Origin: Symbiodinium natans
Lineage: Eukaryota; Sar; Dinophyceae; Suessiales; Symbiodiniaceae
Length of the DNA: 64,000 nt
Assembly: GCA_905221605.1 (NCBI GenBank)
Contig: CAJNDS010002524.1
Coordinates: forward strand, 1,053,634-1,117,633
Direction of reading: 5' to 3'
The notes under the pieces are model-generated. The model ran no database searches. It was not told the DNA's origin and saw only the letters and a list, made by a program, of their open reading frames with translations. Numbering within the stretch: the first letter of the stretch is position 1; each line of letters starts with the position of its first letter. A program made the position numbers and the translations under genes. This document shows, one piece after another, positions 1 through 9,314 of this stretch.

Positions 1-200
1 TGGAGGAGAGAATAGTAAACAGTCTCGCGAAGTCGGATTTGGGGCTGCGTGCGGGGATCTCCCCCCACAAACCCCTCGAAAGAACGAAAGAAAGCGGGCA
101 GCTGTTCGTTGCAAGGGGGGTCTCGGCCCCCCCTAGAGACCTAGTGCAGGCCTGAGTTCCCTGGGCTCGTCTTCCCCTAGAGCGCAGTTGAGTTCCCGTA
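1..200. repeat. Dispersed repeat R1, diverged copy at window edge
   Basis: This stretch closely resembles 16828-17130: both run from a GGAGAGAAT start through an AGTCTCGCG-AGTCGGATTTGGGGCTGC block, a CCCCCCACAAAC block, GAAAGAAC units, and end with GTGCAGGCCTGAGTTCCC. The GAAAGAAC tract is much shorter here. It is probably the end of a longer repeat lying left of the window. Confidence 0.8.
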
Positions 201-253
201 ATGTGTAAGAGGGAATAATTAGTCAGAACATGCCTAACTGATGCCTTGCGACA

Positions 254-282
254 TGGCAGTCGTGCAAAAAAAACGACTGCCA
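254..282. other. Perfect 10-bp hairpin with A-rich loop
   Basis: TGGCAGTCGT (254-263) is exactly complementary to ACGACTGCCA (273-282) around a 9-base loop GCAAAAAAA. It sits just upstream of the small ORF at 303. It could be a remnant of an inverted-repeat element or an RNA hairpin; nothing else in the sequence decides. Confidence 0.6.
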
Positions 283-302
283 CTTCGCAGCCGTGAGGCT
301 CC

Positions 303-662
303 ATGTCCACTTATAAGGCCCTGGGTTTAAAGAAAGGAGGCAGTGCTTTCAGCTACTTCTTGAGCCATGTGAAGCACAATGGCACAGAGGCCAAGCCAGC
401 GCGGAGGCTGGTTGTGAAAACCATGGTGAAGAATGGGCTGGAGGCTTCAGTCACGCGATGGTCCGGGACTTGGCAGATTGTGGACTGTGTGTTAATGTTT
501 GCGCTATCCGGGATGTTACATCCTATCTCGAGAGTTGAAAACAAGGTACCGACAGGGAAGCTGTTTTCAGATTCCCTAAAGTCTCTGGAACTTCAAAATC
601 CACGAGATCTTCAAGTATCTGCGAAAAACTCATATAGATACTGGTATGGCTTCTCAGGCTGA
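303..662 (+). CDS. Small hypothetical ORF, 119 aa
   Basis: The ORF is open from ATG at 303 to TGA at 660. The N-terminal third is basic, with MSTYKALGLKKGG and a cluster of Lys/Arg around residues 32-44, and the rest has no recognisable domain. It could be an exon of a gene upstream of the kinase or chance: length and composition are not decisive. Overlapping frames on both strands are also open here. No function is proposed. Confidence 0.2.
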   Translation: MSTYKALGLKKGGSAFSYFLSHVKHNGTEAKPARRLVVKTMVKNGLEASVTRWSGTWQIVDCVLMFALSGMLHPISRVENKVPTGKLFSDSLKSLELQNPRDLQVSAKNSYRYWYGFSG

Positions 663-1044
663 ACCATGTATCTCCTACTGCCTCCAGCCTTTGCTTGCCG
701 GTCTTCTCTTCCACCGTTTCTCTTGTCATTCTGTGACTTGTTGTCCGTTTGGTCGTGTGGCGTGAGCGATTCGAGTCAGGTTCAGTCACCTGCTGTAAGG
801 AAATGTTGGCTCGACAGGTCTTGTGGCGGTTTAGCAGTCGCGTCCCACCCATGCAGCCGTGCTGCGTCGCTAAGGAAGTCCATGACAAAGGAAGAGAAGG
901 AAGTGTTCCACGAGCAAGCCCGCGAGAAGCAGCGAAACGCTCAACAGCTCCGACACAACGCCTTGGAGCCTCTTCCAGTCGCCGTGCGCCAGGACGGGGC
1001 TCAACCTTAGTAAAAGCAACAAGCCCAACTTCACAATTAGGCAC

Positions 1045-1887
1045 ATGTCGGTGGATCAGGAGGAGCAGCAGCCGTGTGAGAACAAGGAGGTCTGGTGGGA
1101 TGGCCTTCTCTTGCACACCACCGAGCTCTTGGGCTGTGGCAGCTACGGGTCCGTCTTCCGCGCGAAGGGCGAGGACGGATCCTCTTTCGCGGCCAAGTTT
1201 TACAAGTCCGGGAAGAACGAGGTTCAGTCAGAGCTTGACGTTTTCCGCATGCTCACTCATCCGAATGTCGTTGTCTGCTACGGCGTGGTCACGACCTCCT
1301 CCGAGATTGGCTTGCTCATGGAGATCGGGCAGGGTAGCCTCGGCCAGTACTTGAAGCAGCATCCATTACTTGAGCCTTTGGAGCCCGCAAAGATGCTGCA
1401 ACGATGGCAGCTGGCAACGCAGCTGGCGAAGGGCCTCCATCACATCCATTCTCGTGGACTTGTCCATGCTGACCCCAAGCCTTCCAATGCCATCATCTTC
1501 GCTTCTCCTTCTTTGGCCGCCAAGTGGTCCGACTTGGGGCTGTGCCAGAAAGCCAACGAGAAGGTCTTTGGTGAGAACGTCTTCACCCCGGCCTACAGGG
1601 CGCCGGAGTATCTGAGCGGCAAGGTGATACGGCTGACAAAGTCCGCCGATGCGTTTGCTTTCGGCTGTGTTCTGTTTAGCTGCTGTTGTCTCGGAGGCGG
1701 CGGTCACCTTTTTGTAGATGTGTCCGTTGTAGGCAACTCGCAGTATGTGCAGGCGCGCTTGAGTGCAGCCGTGCCGCATGATTTTGCTGCTCAAACTATG
1801 ATCAAGGCTCTGGTCAGTGATGTCGCAGAGAGGGCCACCTTGTTAGATTTCTTGTCTGCAGCAAGCAGGCGCTTGCGATCCTTTTGA
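1045..1887 (+). CDS. Protein kinase domain protein (Ser/Thr or TKL-like), 280 aa
   Basis: The predicted role is phosphotransfer from ATP to a protein substrate. The kinase core is essentially complete: glycine loop LGCGSYGSVF (residues 29-38), AAK with the ATP-binding lysine K51, helix-C glutamate near E63, gatekeeper/hinge LLMEIGQGSLGQYL (about 90-103), catalytic loop HADPKPSN (141-148; D143, K145, N148), metal-binding D163 in DLG, APE (186-188), the helix-F aspartate D202 in DAFAFG, and a C-lobe arginine in AERATLLDFL. The catalytic loop is HAD rather than HRD and the metal motif is DLG rather than DFG, but the acidic and lysine residues needed for catalysis remain, so activity is plausible. 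At 280 aa it is little more than the domain. It reads through in one exon, unlike the rest of the window, which suggests a retroposed or intron-poor gene. ATG 1045 is the first Met in frame before the domain. The substrate cannot be inferred. Confidence 0.85.
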   Translation: MSVDQEEQQPCENKEVWWDGLLLHTTELLGCGSYGSVFRAKGEDGSSFAAKFYKSGKNEVQSELDVFRMLTHPNVVVCYGVVTTSSEIGLLMEIGQGSLGQYLKQHPLLEPLEPAKMLQRWQLATQLAKGLHHIHSRGLVHADPKPSNAIIFASPSLAAKWSDLGLCQKANEKVFGENVFTPAYRAPEYLSGKVIRLTKSADAFAFGCVLFSCCCLGGGGHLFVDVSVVGNSQYVQARLSAAVPHDFAAQTMIKALVSDVAERATLLDFLSAASRRLRSF

Positions 1888-2337
1888 GGCTTGCCGAGCT
1901 TCATTTGCAGAAGTGTGCGAAGACTTGGAGCCGAAACTGCGAACTGTTTAAGCAGAGTCCTCACGGAAGGCTTGCGACATTTTGGAGCAGTCGCAGCTTT
2001 TAGCTGTCACACGTAGACATCGCTGGAACAGGAGTAGCCTGTCGACTATGAGGAAAATGTAGGTCGTGATGGGCTACGGTTTAGGGTCTGGGGTGCAGGG
2101 TTTATGGTTAAGGGTTGAGGGTTTAGCGTTAAGGGTTTAGGGTTTAGGGTTCGTCACAAAAAAGGGTTAGGGTCTAGAGTTTAGGGTGGGACCCTGACCT
2201 CGCCAAACTTGTTAATCCGGATTCCTGCTGCGAGGACTTAGGTCTTAACGGCTTTCAGGCAGAAGACGGTTCACTCAACTGTCTGGCTTCATTCCATCCA
2301 GTTTCCATTCCATCAAGCAAGGTCGTGGGCAAGTAAT

Positions 2338-2570
2338 CCCAACCAATAAGGTTGCTGACAAAATATTCGACCGAAAGGTCATTGACAAATTCTTTCCCTT
2401 GAGTAAGGTCAAACCCTCAACCCTAAAACCTCAAACCTAAACCCTTAACCCTTTCGCCTAAACCCTGAACCCTGAACCCTAAACCCCTGTCAGGTTAGTA
2501 AAGGTCATTGACATATAAGTTCCACCGACTAACGTCTTTACTCCATCCATTCCTTGTCGTTGACAAGATT
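2338..2570. repeat. Recurrent GGTCATTGACAAAT motif cluster
   Basis: The motif (A)AGGTCATTGACA(A/T)AT, or close variants (GGTTGCTGACAAAAT, GTCGTTGACAAGAT), occurs at about 2350, 2377, 2503 and 2557. It appears again at about 3943 and 3966 with CATTGACAAAC. Spacing is irregular (about 30-120 bases). It is a local low-copy repeat of unknown meaning. Confidence 0.5.
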
Positions 2571-3144
2571 ACTGAAGCCTTGTAACCCTTAGGCCCAAAC
2601 CTGTAGTATGTTTGTCCATTCTCTCTGCAAGAACCGGCTTCTGATGTGTGAAGGTCTCTCAGTGGGGCCGGCCAACCATGCGCCCGAACCCAAACCCGCA
2701 ACCGCACACGCGTCCTCAGATTCTCGCAACACGCTCGATAAACTCGTATTTCGGCAGCTACGCCAGCGCAGAACATGCACCCTGCATCCTAAGCCCTGAA
2801 CCTAAAACCTAAACCCTCAAACCCTTCAAGCTTAAACCCTATGCCCTAAAGCCTAAAAAACCCTAAACCCTAGGCCTTAAGTCCTACACCCTCAACCCTT
2901 ATCTTTAATCCTTATAATCCCTAAAGCCTAAAAGCCCTAAACCCCGACTCTGAGCCTCTCAACCTGAAACTCGCGCATGCTGGATCCTCCCGCTCTGCCT
3001 GGCGTCGGACTGTGCGCGTGAGGCGCGTGCGTGCGGGAAGGGTTCTGAGGCTTCAGCTTGTGACATGCTGCGTCGCCCGTGTTAGCGAACATGGAGGATA
3101 GTATGGTTTGGGGTTTGGGGGTTGGGTTTAGGGTTCAGGGTTCA

Positions 3145-3215
3145 AGGTTTAGGGTTTAGGGTTTAGGGTTTAGGGTTTAGGGTTTAGGGTTTAGGGTTTA
3201 GGGTTTAGGGTTTAG
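3145..3215 (+). repeat. Interstitial TTTAGGG array
   Basis: About ten near-perfect TTTAGGG heptamers precede the GGAGTTTTGGGCGGG module. Confidence 0.9.
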
Positions 3216-3465
3216 GGTTTGTGTCCGGAGTTTTGGGCGGGTTTTGGGCGAAAGTTTCGGCGGGTTTTGCGGGTTTGGGGCGAAACTTTGAGCGAGTTTT
3301 CTTAGGGGCTGGAGTGGGAGCTGGGAGGTGGGAGCTGGGAGCTGGGAGCTGTGGGAGTTGGGCTGGGAGCTGAAAACTGGGAGTTGGGAGCTGGGAGCTG
3401 GGAGCTAGGGCTTGGAGGGGTTTGGGAGGGGCTGGGGACTGGAGGGGCTGGAGGCTGGAGGGGGT
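3214..3465 (+). repeat. Compound dispersed repeat (GGGCGAAAGTTTT module plus GCTGGAGGG minisatellite)
   Basis: The module reads GTGTCCGGAGTTTTGGGCGG, then repeated GGGCGAAAGTTT units and GAGCGAGTTTTCTTA, followed by a G-rich minisatellite of GGGAGCTGGGAGCTGG and GGCTGGAGGGG units. The same order of parts occurs reverse-complemented at about 9950-10225 inside an intron of the transposase gene. Both copies are edged by telomere-like blocks. Confidence 0.8.
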
Positions 3466-3645
3466 TTAGGGCTTAGGGTTCAGAGTCTAGGGTTTAGGGT
3501 TTAGGGTTTAGGGTTTAGGGTTTGGGGTTTGGGGTTTAGGATCTCGAAAAGGGTTTAGGGTTTAGGATCCAGAAAAGGGTTTAGGATTGATGGTTTAGGG
3601 AGCTAGTCCCGCAACCCTAAACCCTACAGTACGCTGGAAGCCCAG

Positions 3646-3756
3646 ATTGCTCGTTCCTTGCGCCAAACGTTACTCAGTCCGCCCTGGACATGGCAGGCGC
3701 AGCTCAACCCATCGGCCTTACTCACGGACGGCGGTGCCAGTCGGGACGCTAAGAAC
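3646..3756 (+). CDS. Coding-like island between telomere-like blocks
   Basis: After an AAGCCCAG acceptor-like site one frame is open for the whole island and begins IARSLRQTLLSPPW, with a possible CAG|GC donor at about 3696. It resembles the islands seen after 24.8 kb, but no partner exon could be joined. Function unknown. Confidence 0.2.
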
Positions 3757-5262
3757 CCTAAACCCTAAACCCCTCTGAACCCGAAGTACTCTTTTGGGTC
3801 TTCCTATGTAGTTGACTTCGGGCCTGGTGTTTGTAGGGTACCAAGGGGCATATTTGCCAAGTTCCTACATGCTCCTGGCCAAGATTCCCGAACCCCGCAG
3901 CCCAGAAATCCCATCCAGATCTTTTCATCGATTCTCGTAAGGTCGTTGACAAATATATCAATGGCATTGACAAACACATCCCATCGTAAAGCAGCAAGAG
4001 CATGTTAGAGGCTGTTCTGGGGTCCACTGTCAGAGCTGCGGTTTAGGGTTTAGGGTTGACAGGGTTACGTTTCAGGGTGTCGGGTTTAGGGCGTAATTAG
4101 GGTTTCGTTTGGGGTTTGGTGTTTAGGGTTTAGGGTTTAGGGTTCGGGGTTGAGGGTTGAGGGTTTAGGTTGAGGGTTTAGGGCTCAGGGTTGAGGGTTT
4201 AGGGTTCAAACCCGAAGCCCTAAACCGCAGCTCTGGCGCATAGGAGACAAGCCCAGTTTCATGACCCCCCCCCCCCCCCCCCCCAAGTGCTGTTAAACTG
4301 TTGCCCGAGGCAACGTCCGTTTGAGGTTTAGGGCTTATAGGGTTTGTCCGTTCCTGAAGAGGGGTCATGCTCAAGGGTCAATGAACTGGCTTCTTATTGG
4401 CGAATTTGAGCTTTACATACCATGCTCGGTAGAATATAGCACATGCTCTTATGACAAATCCACTTAAATTCCCCAACAAGAAGCCAGACGTTTGGGCCTT
4501 CAAGATTGATGCTCCAGCGATGTGGGATTCAGAACTAACGGCCAGGCAGTAGGGACGTGGAAATTGCGGAAGAAGGGTCTAGGGCTGTAACAAGGGCTGA
4601 GGGCTGTGTAGCTCTGGCTTTTGGGCTGGGCTTGAGTCCGTCAAGGGCTTGGGAAAAACAAAGGTTAAAAGGTGTAGGTCTGGGGCTCCGGTGGGCTTTG
4701 CTCAAAAAACATGGAAACGGTCTTTGGGAAGGCTGATGGCAACCCACCCAGCGCCAGAACCACGCAAGGTCGGCTCTTCGGGTTGCGGTTGGGCTTTGCA
4801 GGGTCTAGGATAGAAGCGGAGACGATACTCGTGCACACCCGAAAAGCTGGCAAGAAACACTAACCAGGGAGGGCCAAAGCTTGCACAGACTCTAGACGTT
4901 AAGGCCTAGAGCTAAAACGTCACAAGCTCCAAACATCGGAGGTTCGTGCCTGGCCAGCTGCACTGAGATTGGCCGACTTCGGCCTCCTTTAGCTCCTCCG
5001 GTTTAGGCTTCCGGGGTAGTTATAGGGTTAGGGCAGAGGTTGAAAGGGATTCGGGTTTGAGGCCGAGGTTTACAGTTGCGGGCTGAGGGTTTAGGGTTTA
5101 ATGTTAGGGGCCTTCGGGTTTAGGGTTTAGGGTTTAGGGTTTCGGGTTTAGGGTTCAGGGTTTAGGGTGACCATCATCTTCCAGCGTCTCACCTCACGCG
5201 CTATGGCTATCAGACACCGAAACAAGCCGACTCTCAGCCAGCCTGAAAAGCCTGTTGCGAAC

Positions 5263-5335
5263 TTCAAAATGACTTGTATTACATTCAATTACACTTCAAA
5301 CTGCTCGGTCATACACTTCAAATACGATTGACAAG
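5263..5335 (-). repeat. ACTTCAAA motif cluster
   Basis: Three CTTCAAA/ACTTCAAA motifs lie within 75 bases immediately upstream of the ORF at 5379. They are the reverse complement of the TTTGAAGT motifs clustered at 6413-6500, 7625-7690, 9180-9265 and 11040-11140. They may mark one end of a mobile cassette. Confidence 0.5.
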
Positions 5336-5378
5336 AAGCTCAAGCATAGCAGTGCCATAGCACTCTTCCGAGCCTCCA

Positions 5379-6242
5379 GTGACCATGACAGAAGAACCCT
5401 TTCTCAACGAAGGCCGCCGTGGCAAGCGCAAGCTCAGCAAGCACAACAGCAACCCGCAAAGCATCTGCGTGCAAGCTCAGTTGTGCATCTCTGGCGGTTG
5501 GATGAAGAAGCCAATTCCTCTTGATGTTGCGGATTTTGCTGGCACGGACATGGTCAGCGTCCAGTCTACATCCGTGTGGCTTCCTCAAGTCCTCCAGGGG
5601 TTTTGCCGTTATCAATCACTCGGCTCCTTGTTGCGGTCGGTGTCTCAAGATCTACAAGCACAAGTTTTGCGAAGCACCGACGAGGCGCAAGAGGCCAAAG
5701 CATCCCGAGCCAATGCTTTGCGCGCAGAGCTGTGGGATGAGGACGAGGGGTCGGAGGGCAACGTGGTCGAGGACAGGGTCAAGATCCCGAGCAACCATCG
5801 AAGATGTTTGCGGGACCCGTCGAATGTCTGTCATCGTGGCCATAGCTTGACGGTGGCGTGGAGGCGCAACGTCTTCTACGTGGGGGCTACATCCGCGTCC
5901 ATCGCGGCTTTGGTTGAGGTCTTGCGCTCTTATACCAAGAGCGAGGTTGCCGAGAAGTCGCCCGAGAAGCCGAAGGAAAAGGAGACACGCGTGGAAGATG
6001 CCGACGAGGCTGAGGGCTGCGTGGTGTGGCAATTTCCAACAAAGACATGGGTCGTCCGCTACGTTGACGCTGAGGGCAAGAAGCACATGCGCACCAAAGG
6101 CTTACATGTTCCAGACAAGGGCTTCGATGGCGCCACTCTCCCCGTCGCAGAGTACAAGCGGATCCGCAACGAAGTTCGCACCAAGGCCATCGCGCTTTGG
6201 AACGACCTGGACCAGTCTGAGCGACCTAGGCTCGAAACGTAG
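5379..6242 (+). CDS. Hypothetical protein, 287 aa, weakly AP2-like C-terminus
   Basis: I do not recognise this protein with certainty. Residues 1-25 are basic (GRRGKRKLSKHN). A central acidic stretch (AELWDEDEGSEG, near residues 115-128) precedes a basic RRCLRDPSN segment. Residues about 188-206 are a charged linker (KSPEKPKEKETRVEDADE). The last 80 residues contain WQFPTKTWVVRYVDAEGKK followed by KGLHVP, a tryptophan/beta-strand pattern that recalls AP2/integrase-type DNA-binding folds. That is an inference from pattern only. The start at 5379 has a second Met two codons on. The ORF is flanked by inverted ACTTCAAA/TTTGAAGT clusters and lies upstream of a transposase on the same strand, so a transposon-accessory role is possible. 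Confidence 0.5.
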   Translation: MTMTEEPFLNEGRRGKRKLSKHNSNPQSICVQAQLCISGGWMKKPIPLDVADFAGTDMVSVQSTSVWLPQVLQGFCRYQSLGSLLRSVSQDLQAQVLRSTDEAQEAKASRANALRAELWDEDEGSEGNVVEDRVKIPSNHRRCLRDPSNVCHRGHSLTVAWRRNVFYVGATSASIAALVEVLRSYTKSEVAEKSPEKPKEKETRVEDADEAEGCVVWQFPTKTWVVRYVDAEGKKHMRTKGLHVPDKGFDGATLPVAEYKRIRNEVRTKAIALWNDLDQSERPRLET

Positions 6243-6412
6243 GGCGTCTCTTTGTGCATCCTGACACAAGAAGACAGGGTGAAGAGTGTCGGGGCGGAGC
6301 ACTCGCATGGTCCCGGTCCTGCGCCTGTAAAGAAAGGCGCAGGGCCCTCGCGCAACCCTGCTGTTTGGGAGAGTAAATTTAAGGGTGGCGCTACTAACGT
6401 TGAACGTGGCAC

Positions 6413-6500
6413 GATGTCATTCCAGTTTCATTTGAAGTTCATTTGAAGATGATGAGGTGCTGCTTTGAGATGTAATTGAAGTTCGTATCAATTGCATTTG
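6413..6500 (+). repeat. TTTGAAGT motif cluster
   Basis: The sequence TTTCATTTGAAGTTCATTTGAAG, continued by ATTGAAGTTC and CATTTGAAC, contains four or five copies of a TTTGAAGT-like motif. The orientation is opposite to the cluster at 5263-5335. It lies between two ORFs and may be UTR or intron. Confidence 0.55.
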
Positions 6501-6721
6501 AACTGTTCGCAATCGATGAACGGCACCTTGACTTGCTGCAGCGGCTGTTGCATCATGGGTGTCTTGAGCTGTCTCACGCGTTTTGTACTTTGCGACCTGG
6601 CAAGGTAGGCTCTTGTCAAACTGCGATTCCGCAAGTGGATTTGATCGCCATGCTTTTGCTCTGCGACCTCGCAGGTTTAGGTAGGGCAGCACTGCCACAT
6701 CGCAGGGGCGACAGCGAGCTC

Positions 6722-7696
6722 ATGGCCGACTCTTCTCTCAAGGATGCTGGCAACACACAGGCGCTGCAGGGCGCCGCGTACGTGTTGCGGCACTATTCCC
6801 TGGGGGTGACCCGCATACCGCTGCACAATATGGCCTGTGCCAGCTTCAACCGCCACGGTGCTGGCGTTTCCGGGAAGCACTCGCAGAACGTCGTTCGGCG
6901 AATCTTCACTGTGGAAGGCCTTCAAGTGTGGCGGTATCGCCATGGGGTGTGCATACAACCACCTGCTTCAGACCCCATGGAGTTCTCTCGCTTTACCAAC
7001 AATTATGTCCAGAAGCAGAAGGACCTGCTGGCCGCCGTGGCCGAGCGGCCCTTGCCAGGTTGCTTCGCCAAGACGCACTTATGGCACGGGCTCCACACTG
7101 CGGCCGTTGGAACCAAGTTCTACCACGACTCGGGCTTGCCTCTGGTGCCAAATGTGGAGGATGAGGAAGTGGCCACAACCATCTCCGAGGGGATGTGGTT
7201 TCAGACGCTCAAGTACGAGGCGTACGTCAGCCACAAGAAGGCCATCGAGGCACTCATGACCGGAGACAATCTGGACGCGGCGTACGCCTTAGCGGAAACA
7301 GAGATGAGTCTCATCGCCAGCTACTTCAAAAGCTCCCGCATCACCGTGCCCATGCCTGGGCAAACGCAGTTCGACGCCATCTCCGAGTCGCTTTTCCTTG
7401 GTAACAACTTTTCGCCAGACCTTCGCGTCGCGGCTTACAACTTTTCGAAGGTGATAGGCGAACCTCAGCTGGAGCTCCTGGTTGACACGTACCAGGCCTA
7501 CGTCAACCCGACGGAGCAGCTCCTGTCCCACACCATGATGGCATGCCTCACAAAGTTGCCCGAAGCTTTGCTGTGGTCCAAGACGGCCCTTTTCATCGTG
7601 AACATGTGCTCCGCCCCGAAATATTTTGGAGTTTCTTTCTTGAAACTTCCTTTGAAGTATGTGCCTCATCAATTGAGAGTTCGTTTGAAAGCTTAG
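6722..7696 (+). CDS. Hypothetical protein, 324 aa (open frame begins at 6476)
   Basis: Family unknown. The frame is open from ATG 6476, but its first 82 residues overlap a TTTGAAGT-rich stretch and a CATCGCAG acceptor-like site just before 6707. I therefore prefer the ATG at 6722 (MADSSLKDAGNTQALQGAAY). The body is soluble and mixed alpha/beta with no membrane span or signal peptide. Recognisable landmarks are FNRHGAGVSGKHSQNVVRR, WHGLHTAAVGTKFYHDSG and several Leu-rich helices (LLVDTYQAYVNPTEQLLSHT). Codons favour G/C at third positions through about 7600. The final 30 residues run into another TTTGAAG-rich segment (7625-7690), so the true exon may end near 7600 and splice into the next ORF. 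It sits in the same-strand cluster with the transposase. No function is proposed. Confidence 0.55.
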   Translation: MADSSLKDAGNTQALQGAAYVLRHYSLGVTRIPLHNMACASFNRHGAGVSGKHSQNVVRRIFTVEGLQVWRYRHGVCIQPPASDPMEFSRFTNNYVQKQKDLLAAVAERPLPGCFAKTHLWHGLHTAAVGTKFYHDSGLPLVPNVEDEEVATTISEGMWFQTLKYEAYVSHKKAIEALMTGDNLDAAYALAETEMSLIASYFKSSRITVPMPGQTQFDAISESLFLGNNFSPDLRVAAYNFSKVIGEPQLELLVDTYQAYVNPTEQLLSHTMMACLTKLPEALLWSKTALFIVNMCSAPKYFGVSFLKLPLKYVPHQLRVRLKA

Positions 7697-7715
7697 GTGT
7701 GCGCCGCCGACACGC

Positions 7716-9098
7716 ATGGTCCGAAGTGGAACAAAGCTCGTGGGCTCCGTGGTGGCCGACTCAGCACTTCGAGGTCTTCTGAAGGCGGACAAACAGCAGC
7801 TGGAGTCCATCGAGGCCACCGTCTGCAAGATCATGACCACATACTCCTTGAAGGCTTTGCCGCGTGCCCCGCTGGATTTGCTCCTGAAGGCGAGGGTTCA
7901 GTTCTGCTGCAAGTTCGGTGAGGCGCTCGGTGGACTTACCCGCGGCGGGGACACCGTGCCGGAGGACGTCCCGCGGGAGCTGGATATCAACGCGAAGCTT
8001 GCTTCCGCTGAGTCCAGGTTGCGGCTTTTGCTGGAGAACTCTGGCTTCAGTCTTCCCGCTCGGGTGCTTGGAAGCATCCAAGTAAAGTGTCAAAACCACT
8101 GCAGGCGTTTGTGTGTTGTACCTGAGCAGTCTCACTTGTCCTTTCAGGTGCTTAGTGAGAAGGTGGACAACAAGGGCAGCGCCAAGTCCAGACAGGCTGC
8201 TTCCAGCAAGGCACAGGCCGACTGTCTACCAGCGCTGGCGACGTGTGATGGTCAGGTCGTGAGGAATGCAGCTGCAGACGCCCGTCGCATGGGCCTGACT
8301 GGTGGCTGTTCCGTCCTCGTGGGGTCCGAGAAAATGGTGGCAGTTTTCGTGCAGCTGTCGGGGGAGGGCGCTCAAGTGAAGTTCCTGGACGCTAGTGGCC
8401 AGGAGCAGGTCCAGGACGTACCGCTGGCAGATCTTGAAGTCCTGAAGCCGGAGGACAAGAAGAAGGTCCAGGCTGTGAAGCTAGTTGACACACGTCAGCC
8501 AGGCATTGAGTGGCATGCGCTGACAGATGTCCAGGTTGAGCAAGGCATCCGCGATTTTGTGAAGTCCGAGCTGCTGCACTTGCAAGGGTCTCTTTGTCCC
8601 CCAAAGGAGTTGTTGCGGTATCATCGTGAGGCAGACGGTGATCACTTCTCTTTGAACTACGCAGTGAAAGCTGGAAGTCTTGTGTTTCTTCCTTTCACCC
8701 AGGCATTGTCGGAAGGACAGCGTGGTGTGAAGCGCCGCAAAAGTGGGAAGTCGCAAGAGGGCGCAGAATATCCCCTCCTGCGAGTCAAGAAGACTGACAT
8801 CAAGGGAGCTGAGCCCATGTATTTTACACTGGAGCCCTCGGCAGGTCCGTTTTGGCAATTCTTCCTGGAGGACGGTCACCAAGGCCAGGATGTCCCGAAT
8901 CTCACGTACAGGATCATGAAAACCCAGGCCACGCAAAGCGGGTCTGCGCAGTTTAGCATCCAGGGCAAGATGATCAAGAAAACCTCGAAAATGTCACTTG
9001 AGCTTTGTTTTCCTGTTTTGACAAACCTGGAAGACTTGCCCGCCTACACGATTTTGCGGGCTTGCTGTGCTGGGCCTCCCAACGTCAAAGACGCATGA
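7716..9098 (+). CDS. Hypothetical protein, 460 aa (438 aa if a 66-nt intron is removed)
   Basis: The family is not recognised. Residues 1-121 are helical and Leu-rich. Residues 123-144 (VKCQNHCRRLCVVPE region) are Cys-rich and unlike the rest, and coincide with a likely in-frame intron (8082-8147). Residues about 197-250 (CSVLVGSEKMVAVFVQLSG through PLADLEVL) look like a small beta barrel of SH3/Tudor type: inference only. A basic stretch KRRKSGK near residue 336 could be a nuclear localisation signal. The C-terminal third ends in LEDLPAYTILRACC. It starts 20 bases after the stop of the preceding ORF, in a different frame, with a TTTGAAG-rich segment and a CTTAG|G site in between, so the two ORFs could be exons of one gene. 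Confidence 0.6.
   Translation: MVRSGTKLVGSVVADSALRGLLKADKQQLESIEATVCKIMTTYSLKALPRAPLDLLLKARVQFCCKFGEALGGLTRGGDTVPEDVPRELDINAKLASAESRLRLLLENSGFSLPARVLGSIQVKCQNHCRRLCVVPEQSHLSFQVLSEKVDNKGSAKSRQAASSKAQADCLPALATCDGQVVRNAAADARRMGLTGGCSVLVGSEKMVAVFVQLSGEGAQVKFLDASGQEQVQDVPLADLEVLKPEDKKKVQAVKLVDTRQPGIEWHALTDVQVEQGIRDFVKSELLHLQGSLCPPKELLRYHREADGDHFSLNYAVKAGSLVFLPFTQALSEGQRGVKRRKSGKSQEGAEYPLLRVKKTDIKGAEPMYFTLEPSAGPFWQFFLEDGHQGQDVPNLTYRIMKTQATQSGSAQFSIQGKMIKKTSKMSLELCFPVLTNLEDLPAYTILRACCAGPPNVKDA
8082..8147 (+). other. Probable 66-nt phase-0 intron kept in frame
   Basis: The segment starts GTAAAGTG and ends with the pyrimidine-rich TTGTCCTTTCAG, followed by G. Its length is a multiple of three with no stop, so the ORF survives retention. 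Splicing would join SIQ to VLSEKVD. The translated segment is Cys/His-rich, unlike both flanks. Confidence 0.6.
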
Positions 9099-9179
9099 TG
9101 TGAAGTACAGAGGCGGACCTGCGGCCGCAAGTTCTGACAGAAGCACATGAAGAGGACAGCGGACGAAAAATCAACTCTT

Positions 9180-9265
9180 TATGAAGTTCATTTGAAGTTT
9201 ATTTGAAGTTCATCATGTTGTGAGTTTGAGCATGTTTGAAGTTACTTTGAACTTCATTTGAAGTG
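9180..9265 (+). repeat. TTTGAAGT motif cluster upstream of transposase
   Basis: Six TTTGAAGT/TTTGAACTT-like motifs lie within 85 bases, between the stop at 9098 and the transposase ATG at 9315. They have the same orientation as at 6413-6500. A segment TGACAAGCCTGGAAGACTTG next to it duplicates bases near 9019-9040 of the preceding gene. Confidence 0.6.
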
Positions 9266-9314
9266 ACAAGCCTGGAAGACTTGCCCGCTGGTTGCAGCAT
9301 CACCAAGCAGAGAG

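Larger units (their letters stand above)
1888..5262. other. Intergenic/intronic stretch with telomere-like blocks
   Basis: No convincing full gene is seen. Degenerate TTTAGGG blocks lie near 2083-2190, 3100-3215, 3466-3600, 4040-4205 and 5085-5167. CCCTAAA blocks lie near 2405-2490 and 2795-2950. Other contents are a poly-C run at 4265-4284, the compound repeat at 3214-3465, and a repeated GGTCATTGACAAAT motif. Small ORFs on the minus strand (2495-2776, 3758-4027) largely translate these repeats. Confidence 0.7.
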
